Made by a program: the position numbers and the translations under genes. A stretch of DNA of 64,000 nucleotides from Betaproteobacteria bacterium (GTDB lineage Bacteria; Pseudomonadota; Gammaproteobacteria; Burkholderiales; SG8-39): contig SCTY01000031.1 of the NCBI GenBank assembly GCA_004297625.1, forward strand, positions 47,856 through 111,855. The letters run 5' to 3'. This document shows positions 34,498 to 42,841 of this stretch, in pieces. Every line of letters begins with the position of its first letter. The first letter of the stretch is position 1. The notes under the pieces are model-generated. The model saw nothing but the letters and a program-made list of their open reading frames with translations. It was not told where the DNA came from and did no database searches.

Positions 34498-34501
34498 ACC
34501 C

Positions 34502-34544
34502 TGGGGACAGTTCCACGAATTAATCGTGGTCTGTCCCTGATTTA
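34502..34544. repeat. REP-like repeat, unit 3 (complete hairpin)
   Basis: GGGGACAG-TT-CCACGA-ATTAA-TCGTGG-T-CTGTCCC then TGATTTA: nested inverted repeats forming one long hairpin between the convergent AbiEii and CoA-transferase stops. It shows the complete element of which the other units are halves; its end supplies the CoA-transferase stop codon. Confidence 0.75.
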
Positions 34545-35717
34545 TTTTTCGATGCCGAATTCGCGCAGGACTTCTTCGGTGTGCTCGCCGAGATTGGGGG
34601 CGTGGCGGCGGATGGCGCCCGGCGTGTCGGAGAACTTCAGCGTAATGTCCGGCATGCGCAGCGCTCCCTCGGTGGGATGCTCGAGCGCCTTCCAGAAGCC
34701 GGTCGCCCGCAGGTGCGGGTCCTCGAGCAGCGCCTCGAAGCTGTTCACGTTGGCGAACGGCAGCTCCGCGCGCTCGAAAGCCTCGGTCCACTCGGCGGTG
34801 GTGCGCGTGGCGATGACTTTCTCGATGAACTCGTAGAGCTCGCGGAAATGGTTGCTGCGCGCGAGCACGCTCGCGTACTTCGGGTCGCGCGTCATCTCGG
34901 GCCGGCCGGCGAGCTCGAAAAAGCGCGCCCACTGGGGGTCGTTGTAGGGCACGACCGCGATGTGGCCGTCCTTCGTCCTGAAGGGCTTGCGGAACGGATT
35001 CAGCAGCCGCTGGTAGCCGGCGGGGCCGAGCGGCGGCTCGAAGGTGAGGCCGCAAAGATGCTCGGGCAGCAGGAACGCGGTCATGGTCTCGAACATCGGC
35101 ACCTCGATGAACTGGCCGCGGCCGGTCTTCTCGCGCGCGTAGAGCGCCATGGCGATCGCCTGCGCCACGTACAGGCCGACGATCTTGTCGACGATGGTGG
35201 CGTTGACGTAGCGCGGCTCGTCGCTGCAATAGCCCTGCAACCAGGCGAGCCCGCTCGCCGCCTGGATCGTGTCGTCGATCGCCGCGCGGCCCGCGTACGG
35301 GCCGTCCTCGGAATAGCCGTAGCAGCCGCAGTAGACGAGCCGCTCGTTCTCGCCGCGCAGCGCTTCGTAGTCGAGGCCGAGGCGCCGCATCGCCTGCGGG
35401 CGCACGTTCGACACCAGCACGTCGCACACGCGCGCGAGCTGGCGCAGGATCTCCTTGCCGCGCGGCGTCTTCAGGTCGAGCGCGACGCTCCTCTTGTTGC
35501 GGTTCATGTTGAGGTACGACGGGCCCATCGAGGCGTGGCGGTTGGGGTTCAGGAAGCGCATCACGTCGCCGCCCGTGGGCTCGATCTTGATCACGTCGGC
35601 GCCCATGTCGCCGAGCTGCTGCGTCGCCCACGGCCCCATCACCACGCCGGTGAGATCGAGGACGCGGACGCCCTCGAGCGGACCGGCCTTCGGTCCCTGC
35701 TCAGTCGACCGTGGCAC
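34542..35717 (-). CDS. family III CoA-transferase (CaiB/BaiF)
   Basis: A 391-residue protein of usual family length. GVRVLDLTGVVMGPWATQQL and GADVIKIEP near the N-terminus are the CoA-transferase III start; later NMNRNKRSVALDLK, RGQFIEVPMFETM and LNPFRKPFRTKDGHIAV. It moves CoA from a CoA-thioester to a carboxylic acid; the substrate cannot be told from sequence. It overlaps the Bug receptor gene by 17 bases and ends the minus-strand operon that begins with the SDR. Confidence 0.9.
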   Translation of the reverse strand: MPRSTEQGPKAGPLEGVRVLDLTGVVMGPWATQQLGDMGADVIKIEPTGGDVMRFLNPNRHASMGPSYLNMNRNKRSVALDLKTPRGKEILRQLARVCDVLVSNVRPQAMRRLGLDYEALRGENERLVYCGCYGYSEDGPYAGRAAIDDTIQAASGLAWLQGYCSDEPRYVNATIVDKIVGLYVAQAIAMALYAREKTGRGQFIEVPMFETMTAFLLPEHLCGLTFEPPLGPAGYQRLLNPFRKPFRTKDGHIAVVPYNDPQWARFFELAGRPEMTRDPKYASVLARSNHFRELYEFIEKVIATRTTAEWTEAFERAELPFANVNSFEALLEDPHLRATGFWKALEHPTEGALRMPDITLKFSDTPGAIRRHAPNLGEHTEEVLREFGIEK

Positions 35718-36645
35718 CGGTGTCCTGCACCACCTTGGCCCACTTCGCGACTTCGGCGCGGATGAACTTGCCGAACTCCTCCGGCGTGGAAGGCATCGCC
35801 ACCACGCCCTGCGGCGCGAGCTGCTCCTTCACTTTCGGGTCGTCGAGCAGCGCGCGCGACTCCTTGTTGAGCCGGTCGATGATCGGGCGCGGCGTCTTCG
35901 CCGGCGCGAGCAGCCCGTACCAGGTGGTCGCGACGTAATCGAGGCCCGACTCGGCCACCGTCGGGATCTCGGGCGCGAGCGCCGAGCGCCTGGCGCTCGT
36001 GACCGCGAGCGCTTTCAGGCGGCCCGACTTCACCTGCGGCAGCATGGTGCCGATGCCGGAGAGCACGAGCTGCACGTCGCCCGCCATCAGCGCCGCCATC
36101 GCCGGCGCGGCGCCCTTGAACGGAATGCGCACGATCTTCACGCCGGCCATCGAGGTGAAAAGCTCGGTGGCGAGGAAGGTCGGGCTCGAGGTCGCGCCGT
36201 AGTTGAGCGCGCCGGGCTTGGCGCGCGCGAGCGCGATGAATTCCTTCAGGTCCTTCACCGGCAGCGAAGCCGGCACCGCCACGATGTTCGGCGATTCGCC
36301 GATGGCCGCGATCGGCTCGAAGTCCTCGAGCGTGCGATACGGCACGCGCTTGTAGAGGCTCGCGTTGATCGCATGGCCGGCGGAGGCGAAGTAGATGGTG
36401 TAGCCGTCGGGCGCCGCCTTGGCGACGGCGTCCCCGGCGATGACGCCGTCCGCGCCGCCGCGGTTCTCCACGAACACCTGCTCGCCGAGCGCGCCGGAGA
36501 GGCGCGCCGCGACGATGCGCGCGAGCGCGTCGGTCGGGCCGCCGGCGACGAAGCCCACCACCATGCGCACCGGCTTCGCCGGATAGTTCTGCGCTGCGCC
36601 GAGCGCGGGAATGAGAAGTGCAACGAGCACGCCGAAGCTCTTCAT
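35701..36645 (-). CDS. Bug/TctC-type periplasmic solute receptor
   Basis: A 314-residue protein. Signal peptide MKSFGVLVALLIPALGAAQ, then YPAKPVRMVVGFVAGGPTD, the typical Bug start, FVENRGGADGVIAG, APDGYTIYFASAGHAIN and LNYGATSSPTFLA. Bug receptors bind carboxylates in the periplasm. No TctA/TctB membrane subunits are nearby, which is common for this expanded betaproteobacterial family. Its coupling to the CoA-transferase suggests a shared organic-acid substrate. Confidence 0.9.
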   Translation of the reverse strand: MKSFGVLVALLIPALGAAQNYPAKPVRMVVGFVAGGPTDALARIVAARLSGALGEQVFVENRGGADGVIAGDAVAKAAPDGYTIYFASAGHAINASLYKRVPYRTLEDFEPIAAIGESPNIVAVPASLPVKDLKEFIALARAKPGALNYGATSSPTFLATELFTSMAGVKIVRIPFKGAAPAMAALMAGDVQLVLSGIGTMLPQVKSGRLKALAVTSARRSALAPEIPTVAESGLDYVATTWYGLLAPAKTPRPIIDRLNKESRALLDDPKVKEQLAPQGVVAMPSTPEEFGKFIRAEVAKWAKVVQDTGATVD

Positions 36646-36656
36646 CGCCTGCCTCC

Positions 36657-37046
36657 CTATTTGCGTTTGACCTTGTCCGGCGACTCGGCGAACGGCGGCG
36701 AATAGATGATCAGCACCTTCATCCGCTCGCTCGTGACTCGCACGGAATGAAAGACGTCGGCCGGGAAGAAGCAGAGATCGCCGGCGCGCACTTGGTACGT
36801 CTCGCCGTCGACCACGACCTCGGCTTCGCCTTCGAGGAAGTACTGCGCCTGCTCCATGCCCGGATGCGCGTGCGTGGAGACGCCCGCGCCCTTCTCGACC
36901 TCGCCGAGCACGACCTCCATGAAGCGCGCGCCGTTCAGCGCCTCGGAGACGAGCCGGGCGTTCTGGGTCCCTGTGTGATTGGCCGGCGAGTAGGACGGCA
37001 CCTCGCTCGGGCGCACGACGTAACGCGGCTTCCCGACATTCTTCAT
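36657..37046 (-). CDS. cupin-domain protein
   Basis: A 129-residue protein from the ATG at 37046; a TTG twelve codons earlier is possible. The cupin motifs are THAHPGMEQAQYFLEGEAEV near 60 and GDLCFFPADVFHSV near 95, giving the metal-binding His/His/Glu and second His. Single-domain cupins of this kind are dioxygenase, isomerase or sensor modules. It lies between the Sel1 gene and the Bug receptor. The substrate is unknown. Confidence 0.85.
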   Translation of the reverse strand: MKNVGKPRYVVRPSEVPSYSPANHTGTQNARLVSEALNGARFMEVVLGEVEKGAGVSTHAHPGMEQAQYFLEGEAEVVVDGETYQVRAGDLCFFPADVFHSVRVTSERMKVLIIYSPPFAESPDKVKRK

Positions 37047-37095
37047 GGCTGCACGGCCATCGTGGTTCAGTTTGACCGCCAAGTCAAACCCCGGA

Positions 37096-39624
37096 TTATT
37101 TGGCTTTTGACTTGCCGTCGATCTCGGGGATCCAGGGAATGACTTCGTAGACGTTGCCCATCGCGGCGTCGAGGCCGACGGCCTGCGCCATCCCGACGCC
37201 GGCGACGCGCGTCTGGATCTTGCGCTGCTCGTCTTCGCCGGGATCGAGCGACAGGCCGGCGGGCCATGGCGGGATCGGGTGCGCGCGCGCCTGCTCGTCG
37301 AAGGCGCGCATGAAGAGCTCGGCGCGGCGCGCGTCGCCCTTCTGCGCCAGCCGGTCGGCGAAGGCGCGCGCCGCCTCCCTGTGGCCCTGCTGCGCGGCCT
37401 CGAGCAGCAGCTCGTCGGCGGCGCGGTCGTTCTGCGGCACGCCCTCGCCTTTCGCGTACATCTGGCCGAGACGGTATTGCGCCGAGGCGATGCCGGCCTC
37501 GGCGCCGGGGCGGTACCACGCGGCGCCGAGAGAGCCGGGAGGCGCGCCGCGGCCTTCGGCGTAGAAGTTCTCGAGGTTGCCTTTCGCGTGCGGCACGCCG
37601 CCTTTGAGCGCGGCGAGGTAGAGGTCGCGCGCCTCGACGTAGTCGACGGCGACGCCGAGCCCCTGGTCGTACATCACGCCGAGGTTGTTGCGCGCGGCGG
37701 CGTTGCCGTCCGCGGCGGAGCGGCGGAACCATTGATGCGCCTTCGCGTAATCCTTCGGGATGCCCTCGCCCGCCACGTACAGCGCGCCGAGCTTGAAGCG
37801 CGCCCAGCGGCTGCGCTCGGCGGCGCGCTCATAGAGGGCGAGCGCGCGCTTCACGTCCTTTTGCACGCCGTGCCCCTGCTCGTAGAGCTCGCCGAGATCG
37901 AGCATCGCGCGGTAGTCGTCTTCGCGCACGCTGCGCTCGAAAGCCTTGACCGCCTCGTCGTACTGGCCGGCGGCCGCGGCGAGCCGCGCGAAGCGGTAGC
38001 GCGCCTCGCCGTTGCCCTGCGCCGCGAGCGCGCGGTAGCGCTTCTGCGCCTCGGCGCGATCCTCTTTCACGCCGAGGCCTTTCTCGTACATCTGCGCGAG
38101 GTTCATCGCCGAAGCCTCGAAGCCCTGGCGCGCCGCGCGCTCGTACCACTGGAAGGCTTCGTCGTACTTCTTCCCGCGCTCGAGCTGCGCGGCGAGGTTG
38201 TGCTGCGCGCGCGCATCGCCGCGCTCGGCCTGCTCGGCGATGCTCGGCGCGGTGTAGGTTACCGGCAGCCCGGCGAGGCTCGCGCCGCGCCGGTCGCCCG
38301 CTTCGGCGGCCTTGCGGTACCAGGCGAGCGCCTTCGCTTCGTCCGGCGCGGTGCCGAGGCCGCGCTGGCTCATCACGCCCATGAGGATCATCGCCGGCGT
38401 GGAGCCGGCCGCGGCCGCGGCGCGCGCCTCGATGTGCGCGCGCTCGAAGTCGCCGGTGTGCGCGAGCGCCCGCGCGAGCTGCGCGCGGTAGCGCACGGTA
38501 GAGGGAAATTGCTTCGCCGCCGCGGTGCAGGCGGCGACCGCGCGCTCGGCGGAGCGGCGCATGCAGAAGGAATTCAGGCCCTGCACGGCCTTCTGAGGAT
38601 CGTAGAAGTCGCCGGCGAGGCGGTCGCACGCGTTCGCGCCGGCCGCTTCGCGTTCGAGCGCCTCGCAGTGCTGCACCTGCCACATCCGGCCCCAGCGGCG
38701 CGCTTCGGCGTCGTCTTTGGCGACGCCGAGCCCTTCGCGGTAGAACTTGCTCATGCGCCACTGCGAGGGCACGTGGCCGGCCTCGCCGGCGCGCCGGTAC
38801 CACTCCCTCGCGGCGGCGTAGTCGCGGCGCACCCACTGGCCGGATTCGTACAGCATGCCCATGTAGGCCTGCGCCCACATTTCTCCGCCGCGCGCGGCCT
38901 GCTCGTACGCGGCGACGAGCGCCGCCTTGTCAAGTGCCGTGCGGCCGAGGTCGGCGATGCGCATCCCGGTGGGAAGGTCCTCCGGGTCCAGGTCCTCGGC
39001 GGCTTTCTTCAGCCACGCCTCGGCGTTCGCCTTGTCGTAGCGCTGCGCCATGACCTGCATGGCGAGCGGATCGCGCCCGAGCGCGGCGCGGCGGAAGAAC
39101 GCCGCGGCGTCCTCGTCGTCGCGCTCCATGCCCCAGCCGTTCGCCGCCATGACGCCGAGATTGAACTCGGCGTGCGGCGCGCGATCGCGCGCGGCGAGCC
39201 GGAAGAGCTCGTGCGCCGCGGCGTAGTCGCGCGGCAGGTGCACGCCGTCGACCTGCATCATGCCGAGCACGACCCGCGCGGTGCTCGACTTGAGCTCGGC
39301 GCCTTTGCGCGCCGCCTCGGCCGCGCCCCTGCCGTCGCCCGAGAGAAGGCGCATGCGCGCAAGGCGCGCGAAGAGCCGGCCCTCGTTCGGACGATCCTTC
39401 ACCGCCTGCTCGCAGGCCGCGAGCGCTTCGGGGAGCCGCGCCAGCACCTCGTGCGGCAGCGGGCTCGAGCCGCCGCCGTAGTCGGGCCCGACGACGCGCA
39501 GCGCTCCGAGGTTGAAGCACACGTCGACCGGGGTGGGCTTGTACGTCTGCGCGCCGGCCTGCGCCGCGGCCGCCGCGCAGGCGAGCAGCGTCAACCGCGC
39601 AAGGATTCTTTTCCGCTCCCCCAC
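37096..39624 (-). CDS. exported Sel1/TPR repeat protein
   Basis: About 842 residues from the GTG at 39624. The N-terminus (ERKRILARLTLLACAAAAA then QAGAQ) is a signal peptide. The body is built of Sel1-like repeats, e.g. AQAYMGMLYESGQWVRRDY, AMNLAQMYEKGLGVKED, ARNNLGVMYDQGLGVAVDY and AQYRLGQMYAKGEGVPQ, at least a dozen in all. Such proteins are periplasmic scaffolds for protein-protein contact. The start codon lies inside an 18-bp palindrome. The gene sits between the SDR and cupin genes; a direct link to their metabolism is not evident. Confidence 0.8.
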   Translation of the reverse strand: MGERKRILARLTLLACAAAAAQAGAQTYKPTPVDVCFNLGALRVVGPDYGGGSSPLPHEVLARLPEALAACEQAVKDRPNEGRLFARLARMRLLSGDGRGAAEAARKGAELKSSTARVVLGMMQVDGVHLPRDYAAAHELFRLAARDRAPHAEFNLGVMAANGWGMERDDEDAAAFFRRAALGRDPLAMQVMAQRYDKANAEAWLKKAAEDLDPEDLPTGMRIADLGRTALDKAALVAAYEQAARGGEMWAQAYMGMLYESGQWVRRDYAAAREWYRRAGEAGHVPSQWRMSKFYREGLGVAKDDAEARRWGRMWQVQHCEALEREAAGANACDRLAGDFYDPQKAVQGLNSFCMRRSAERAVAACTAAAKQFPSTVRYRAQLARALAHTGDFERAHIEARAAAAAGSTPAMILMGVMSQRGLGTAPDEAKALAWYRKAAEAGDRRGASLAGLPVTYTAPSIAEQAERGDARAQHNLAAQLERGKKYDEAFQWYERAARQGFEASAMNLAQMYEKGLGVKEDRAEAQKRYRALAAQGNGEARYRFARLAAAAGQYDEAVKAFERSVREDDYRAMLDLGELYEQGHGVQKDVKRALALYERAAERSRWARFKLGALYVAGEGIPKDYAKAHQWFRRSAADGNAAARNNLGVMYDQGLGVAVDYVEARDLYLAALKGGVPHAKGNLENFYAEGRGAPPGSLGAAWYRPGAEAGIASAQYRLGQMYAKGEGVPQNDRAADELLLEAAQQGHREAARAFADRLAQKGDARRAELFMRAFDEQARAHPIPPWPAGLSLDPGEDEQRKIQTRVAGVGMAQAVGLDAAMGNVYEVIPWIPEIDGKSKAK

Positions 39625-39633
39625 GTGGGGGAG
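39616..39633. promoter_or_regulatory. 18-bp perfect palindrome over the Sel1-protein start
   Basis: CTCCCCCACGTGGGGGAG is fully self-complementary and contains the proposed GTG start codon (39624-39622). In RNA it would form a hairpin hiding the start. Followed on the plus strand by TTTATTA, it could also be a terminator for that direction. Confidence 0.45.
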
Positions 39634-39702
39634 TTTATTACTTCGAGCGGCGGCGAGCTTGCCGGGGTGGCGCCGCATGCGCCCGCAGCAGCAAGCGCTG
39701 TG

Positions 39703-39752
39703 CCCAAATCCGGGGTGCCCAAATCCGGGGTCAGAGCAAATGCTCTGACCCC
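39703..39752. repeat. REP-like repeat with tandem start and hairpin
   Basis: CCCAAATCCGGGGT occurs twice in tandem, followed by GGGGTCAGAGCA-AA-TGCTCTGACCCC (39727-39752), a perfect 12-bp-stem hairpin. It sits directly after the SDR stop and may terminate that transcript. Confidence 0.65.
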
Positions 39753-39755
39753 GAT

Positions 39756-40550
39756 CTACTGCGCGGTCCAGCCGCCGTCGATGAGGAGGCTCGAGCCGGT
39801 CATGAAGGAGGCGGCGGGCGAAGCGGCAAAAACGACGGCGGCGGCCACCTCCTCGACCTGGCCGACGCGTCCGGCGGGAATGCGCTCGCGCACCCACTGC
39901 GCGAAATCGGGCCGCGCCATCATCGGCCGGGTCATCGGCGTGATGATGAAGGTCGGCGCGATCGCCACGACGCGGATGTTGTGCGCGGCGAGCTCGAGCG
40001 CCATCGCCTTGGTGAGGCCTTCGAGCGCGTGCTTGGTGAGGCAGTAGACCGAGCGGTTCGCGGCGCCGACGTGGCCCATCTGCGACGACATGTTGAGGAT
40101 GACGCCGCCGCGCGGGACGGCGGGCGCGCCCTCGGGCGCGCGGCGCTCGGGCGCTTCGAGCATCTTCTTCGCCGCGGCCTGCGCGACGAGAAACGCCGCG
40201 CGCACGTTGAGGTCGAGAAGGCGGTCGAGATGGTCTTCGCTCACCTCGACGAACGGCTCGGGGATGTTGCTGCCGGCGTTGTTGACGAGCACATCGAGCG
40301 CCGGAATGCTCGAGAAGACGTTCTTGACGTCGTTCGTGTTCGTCACGTCGCACGCCACCGCGTGCGCGTGGCCGCCGGCGGCGCGGATCTCGGCGGCGGC
40401 CGCGTCGATCTCGTCGCGCGTGCGCGCGGCGAGCCACACCTCGGCGCCCGCCTGCGCGAGCGCGATCGCGCACGCGCGGCCGATGCCGCGCCCCGCGCCG
40501 GTGACGAGCGCGCTGCGGCCGTCGAGGCGGAATTTCTCGTTGATGCTCAA
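39756..40550 (-). CDS. short-chain dehydrogenase/reductase
   Basis: A 264-residue protein using the TTG at 40550, which has GGAGG 4 bases upstream; upstream in-frame codons are low complexity. Classical SDR: SALVTGAGRGIGRACAIAL (NAD(P) site), NNAGSNIPEP, ILNMSSQMGH, YCLTKHALEGLTKAMALELA with the catalytic Tyr-x3-Lys, and a GGWTAQ end. The oxidised substrate is unknown. It is first in the operon SDR, Sel1 protein, cupin, Bug receptor, CoA-transferase behind a structured leader. Confidence 0.88.
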   Translation of the reverse strand: MSINEKFRLDGRSALVTGAGRGIGRACAIALAQAGAEVWLAARTRDEIDAAAAEIRAAGGHAHAVACDVTNTNDVKNVFSSIPALDVLVNNAGSNIPEPFVEVSEDHLDRLLDLNVRAAFLVAQAAAKKMLEAPERRAPEGAPAVPRGGVILNMSSQMGHVGAANRSVYCLTKHALEGLTKAMALELAAHNIRVVAIAPTFIITPMTRPMMARPDFAQWVRERIPAGRVGQVEEVAAAVVFAASPAASFMTGSSLLIDGGWTAQ

Positions 40551-40567
40551 AGGACCTCCCCAATGGA

Positions 40568-40593
40568 AAGGCCCCGCATGGGAGCGGGGCCTT
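40568..40593 (-). terminator. terminator-like hairpin just before the SDR start
   Basis: AAGGCCCCGC-TCCCAT-GCGGGGCCTT on the minus strand is a perfect 10-bp stem followed by TTCC, ending 17 bases before the SDR start. Its place inside the 5' leader suggests attenuation. Confidence 0.5.
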
Positions 40594-40750
40594 GGTGCCC
40601 GGCGAAGCGGGCTGCGCCTAGGTGGGCGCCTCTTGCATCCGCGGCACTCGCCGCGGCGAGCCTGCTTTGGTGGGGCCAGGTATCCAGACAAGTTGCCGGG
40701 AATTCCATCGTTGCTGCCGGTGTTTCGGCGGCCCGCGCAGACTCGACTTC
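40594..40750 (-). ncRNA. structured 5' leader of the SDR operon, possible cis-regulatory RNA
   Basis: Between the promoter and the terminator-like hairpin the minus-strand leader holds several hairpins: CTCGCCG/CGGCGAG back to back, GCCCG-CTTCGC-CGGGC, CCTG...CAGG and GGCGC...GGCGC. I could not match it to a known riboswitch. An alternative reading is a leader peptide starting MEFPATCLDTW whose stop overlaps the SDR TTG (TTGA). Either would fit control by attenuation. Confidence 0.35.
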
Positions 40751-40778
40751 AATGTATCACGCGTTTGCCGAACGTCAA
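40751..40778 (-). promoter_or_regulatory. promoter for the SDR operon
   Basis: Minus-strand TTGACG (40778-40773) and TACATT (40756-40751) with a 16-base spacer. It gives a leader of nearly 200 bases before the SDR start. Confidence 0.5.
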
Positions 40779-40861
40779 TACGCGCAGCGCCTCTGGATCG
40801 ACTCCGCTTGATCCTCGTCAGCCGTAGTGCGGCGGGTGATAGTCGGGACGCGAGCGCCTTG

Positions 40862-42157
40862 CTATATTTTCCGGTTCAAGCCGACGTTCTGCCCGCCGTA
40901 GCGGCGCAGCCGCAGGTCGGCCTGCTCCTTGTGTCCCCAGAAGCGCTCGATCGCGCACAGGCGAGAACAATACTCGCCCACTTTCACCGACGCTTCGCGC
41001 GTGATCTCCTGATAGGTGCAGGTCTTCAGGAACTTCCCGACCCATAGCCCGCCGGTGTAGCGCGCCGCGCCGAGCGTCGGCAGCGTGTGGTTGGTGCCGA
41101 TCACCTTGTCGCCGTACGACACGTTGGTCTCGGGGCCGAGGAACAGCGCGCCGTAATTGCGCATGCGCTCCAGGAAGAATCTCGGATTTTTACAGAGAAT
41201 TTCCACATGCTCCGCGGCGACACGATCGGCCTCTTTCACCGCCTCGTCGAGCGAATCGGCGAGGATGATCTCGCCGTAGTCGCGCCACGCGACGCCGGCC
41301 ACGTCGGCGGTGGGAAGTCTTTTCAATTGAGATTCGATTTCTGCAGGCAGCGCTTCTGCAATCTTCCTCGAGGTGGTGATGCAGATCGCCGGGCTCGTCG
41401 GGCCGTGCTCGGCCTGGCCGAGAAGGTCGGTGGCGACCATCTCGACATCCGCGGTTTCGTCGGCGACGACGAGGATCTCGGTCGGCCCCGCGAAAAGATC
41501 GATGCCCACGCGCCCGAAGAGCTGGCGCTTCGCCTCGGCGACGTACGCGTTGCCGGGGCCGCACAGCATGTCGACCGGGGTGATCGTTTCGGTGCCGAGC
41601 GCCATCGCGGCGATCGCCTGCACGCCGCCGAGCACGTGGATCTCGTCGGCGCCGCCGAGCACCATCGCGGCGATCGTCTCGGCGTGCGGCTCGCCCTGGT
41701 TGGGCGGCGTGCACGCGATGATGCGCTTCACGCCCGCCGTGCGCGCAGTGACGATGCTCATGTGCGCCGAGGCGACCATCGGGTAGCGCCCGCCCGGCAC
41801 GTAGCAGCCGACCGACTCGACCGGAATGTTCTTGTGGCCGAGCTTCACTCCCGGCAGCGTCTCCACTTCGATGTCGCGCAGCGCCGCGCGCTGGTGCTGG
41901 GCGAAATTGCGGATCTGCGCCTGCGCGAACTTGATGTCTTCGAGGGTGGACTTTGGAACTTTGGAGAGGATCTTCTCCAGATCCGGGGACGATAGCTTGC
42001 GCGGAACCCACTTATCGAATTTCTCGGAGTACTCGCGCACCGCCGCGTCGCCGCGCTTTTTCACCTCGGCGAGGATGCCCTCGACGGTCTCGCGGACCTT
42101 GCGGTCCATCTCTTCGGTGACGGCGGCTGCGATGCGGCGCTTGAGGTGGACGGCCAT
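40862..42157 (-). CDS. histidinol-dehydrogenase-like oxidoreductase (HpsN-type)
   Basis: A 431-residue protein from the ATG at 42157 with GGAG 6 bases upstream. It has the HDH fold motifs: [69 protein letters not shown] and GTNHTLPT. The end reads [10 protein letters not shown] instead of the usual biosynthetic HDH sequence, as in HpsN-like sulfopropanediol dehydrogenases. It is not in a his operon. I infer oxidation of a hydroxy-carboxylate or sulfonate alcohol rather than histidinol. Confidence 0.75.
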   Translation of the reverse strand: MAVHLKRRIAAAVTEEMDRKVRETVEGILAEVKKRGDAAVREYSEKFDKWVPRKLSSPDLEKILSKVPKSTLEDIKFAQAQIRNFAQHQRAALRDIEVETLPGVKLGHKNIPVESVGCYVPGGRYPMVASAHMSIVTARTAGVKRIIACTPPNQGEPHAETIAAMVLGGADEIHVLGGVQAIAAMALGTETITPVDMLCGPGNAYVAEAKRQLFGRVGIDLFAGPTEILVVADETADVEMVATDLLGQAEHGPTSPAICITTSRKIAEALPAEIESQLKRLPTADVAGVAWRDYGEIILADSLDEAVKEADRVAAEHVEILCKNPRFFLERMRNYGALFLGPETNVSYGDKVIGTNHTLPTLGAARYTGGLWVGKFLKTCTYQEITREASVKVGEYCSRLCAIERFWGHKEQADLRLRRYGGQNVGLNRKI

Positions 42158-42199
42158 GGGAGTCTCCAATCGAAGTTCGCAGGTATTCTAAGATGCGGT

Positions 42200-42796
42200 A
42201 TGTCCCTGCCCCCGCACCTGCTGCGAACGATCTCGCGCGAGGAGATCAACGAGCTGCCGATCAAGCGCTTCGAGGGCGCGGTGCGCCTCGTCGCGGCGCC
42301 GCAAGACCTCGCGCCCGCGGTGACGGATCTTCTCGGCGAGACGGTGATCGGCTTCGACACCGAGACGCGGCCCGCCTTCAAGGTGGGCGAGAGCTACCTG
42401 CCGTGCCTCGCGCAGGCCGCCACCGCGCGCGCGGCGTACCTCTTCCCGCTCGCGCGCGCCGATTTTTCGGCGCCGCTTGCCGAGATCCTCGCCGCCGAAG
42501 GGATCGTCAAGGCGGGCGTGGGCATCGGCGACGACCTCAAGCAGATGAAGAAGCTCTTTCCGTTCGAGCAGAACGCGACGGTCGACCTCGGCCAGATCGC
42601 GCGCAAGCACGGCCTCAAGCACTCGGGCGTGCGCTACCTCGCGGCGCTGTTTCTCGGCATCCGCATCCCCAAGGGCAGCAAGACCTCGAACTGGGCCACG
42701 CGGCATCTGTCGCCGCAGCAGATCACCTACGCCGCGACCGACGCCTGGGTGTGCCGGGAGCTGTACCTCAAGTTCGAAGCGCTCGGCATGGTTTGA
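42200..42796 (+). CDS. DEDDy 3'-5' exonuclease (RNase D-like)
   Basis: A 198-residue protein from the ATG at 42200. The DEDDy residues are in IGFDTETRPAF (D-x-E, near 52), GVGIGDDLKQM (Asp near 115) and ITYAATDAWVCRELY (Tyr-x3-Asp near 180). It lacks the HRDC domains of full RNase D, like small ribonuclease D-type exonucleases. It probably degrades structured RNA ends or DNA ends. It is divergent from the HDH-like gene with 42 bases between. Confidence 0.85.
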   Translation: MSLPPHLLRTISREEINELPIKRFEGAVRLVAAPQDLAPAVTDLLGETVIGFDTETRPAFKVGESYLPCLAQAATARAAYLFPLARADFSAPLAEILAAEGIVKAGVGIGDDLKQMKKLFPFEQNATVDLGQIARKHGLKHSGVRYLAALFLGIRIPKGSKTSNWATRHLSPQQITYAATDAWVCRELYLKFEALGMV

Positions 42797-42797
42797 G

Positions 42798-42819
42798 AAA
42801 TCGTGGTCCGTCCCTGATT
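42798..42819. repeat. REP-like repeat, unit 4
   Basis: AAATCGTGGTCCGTCCCTG then ATT, 2 bases after the exonuclease stop. Confidence 0.7.
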
Positions 42820-42841
42820 CCGGGTTTGCAATAATCGCGGG

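Noticed and set aside
39703..39752. Short CRISPR-like array from the tandem CCCAAATCCGGGGT units
   Set aside because: Only two units with no spacers, followed by a hairpin; it belongs to the REP-like repeats and no cas gene is present.
37279..40047. 922-codon plus-strand open frame opposite the Sel1 and SDR genes
   Set aside because: It spans two real genes and a palindrome on the other strand, with repetitive Arg/Ala/Val composition and no recognisable fold.
37096..40563. Extending the Sel1 protein upstream to 40563
   Set aside because: The added 313 codons are an out-of-frame reading of the SDR gene; the signal peptide after the GTG at 39624 marks the real start.
40594..40860. Known riboswitch, 6S RNA or tRNA in the SDR leader
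   Set aside because: I compared it by eye with cobalamin, TPP, glycine, SAM, ZTP and fluoride motifs and the tRNA cloverleaf and found no conserved core; it is left as an unidentified leader.
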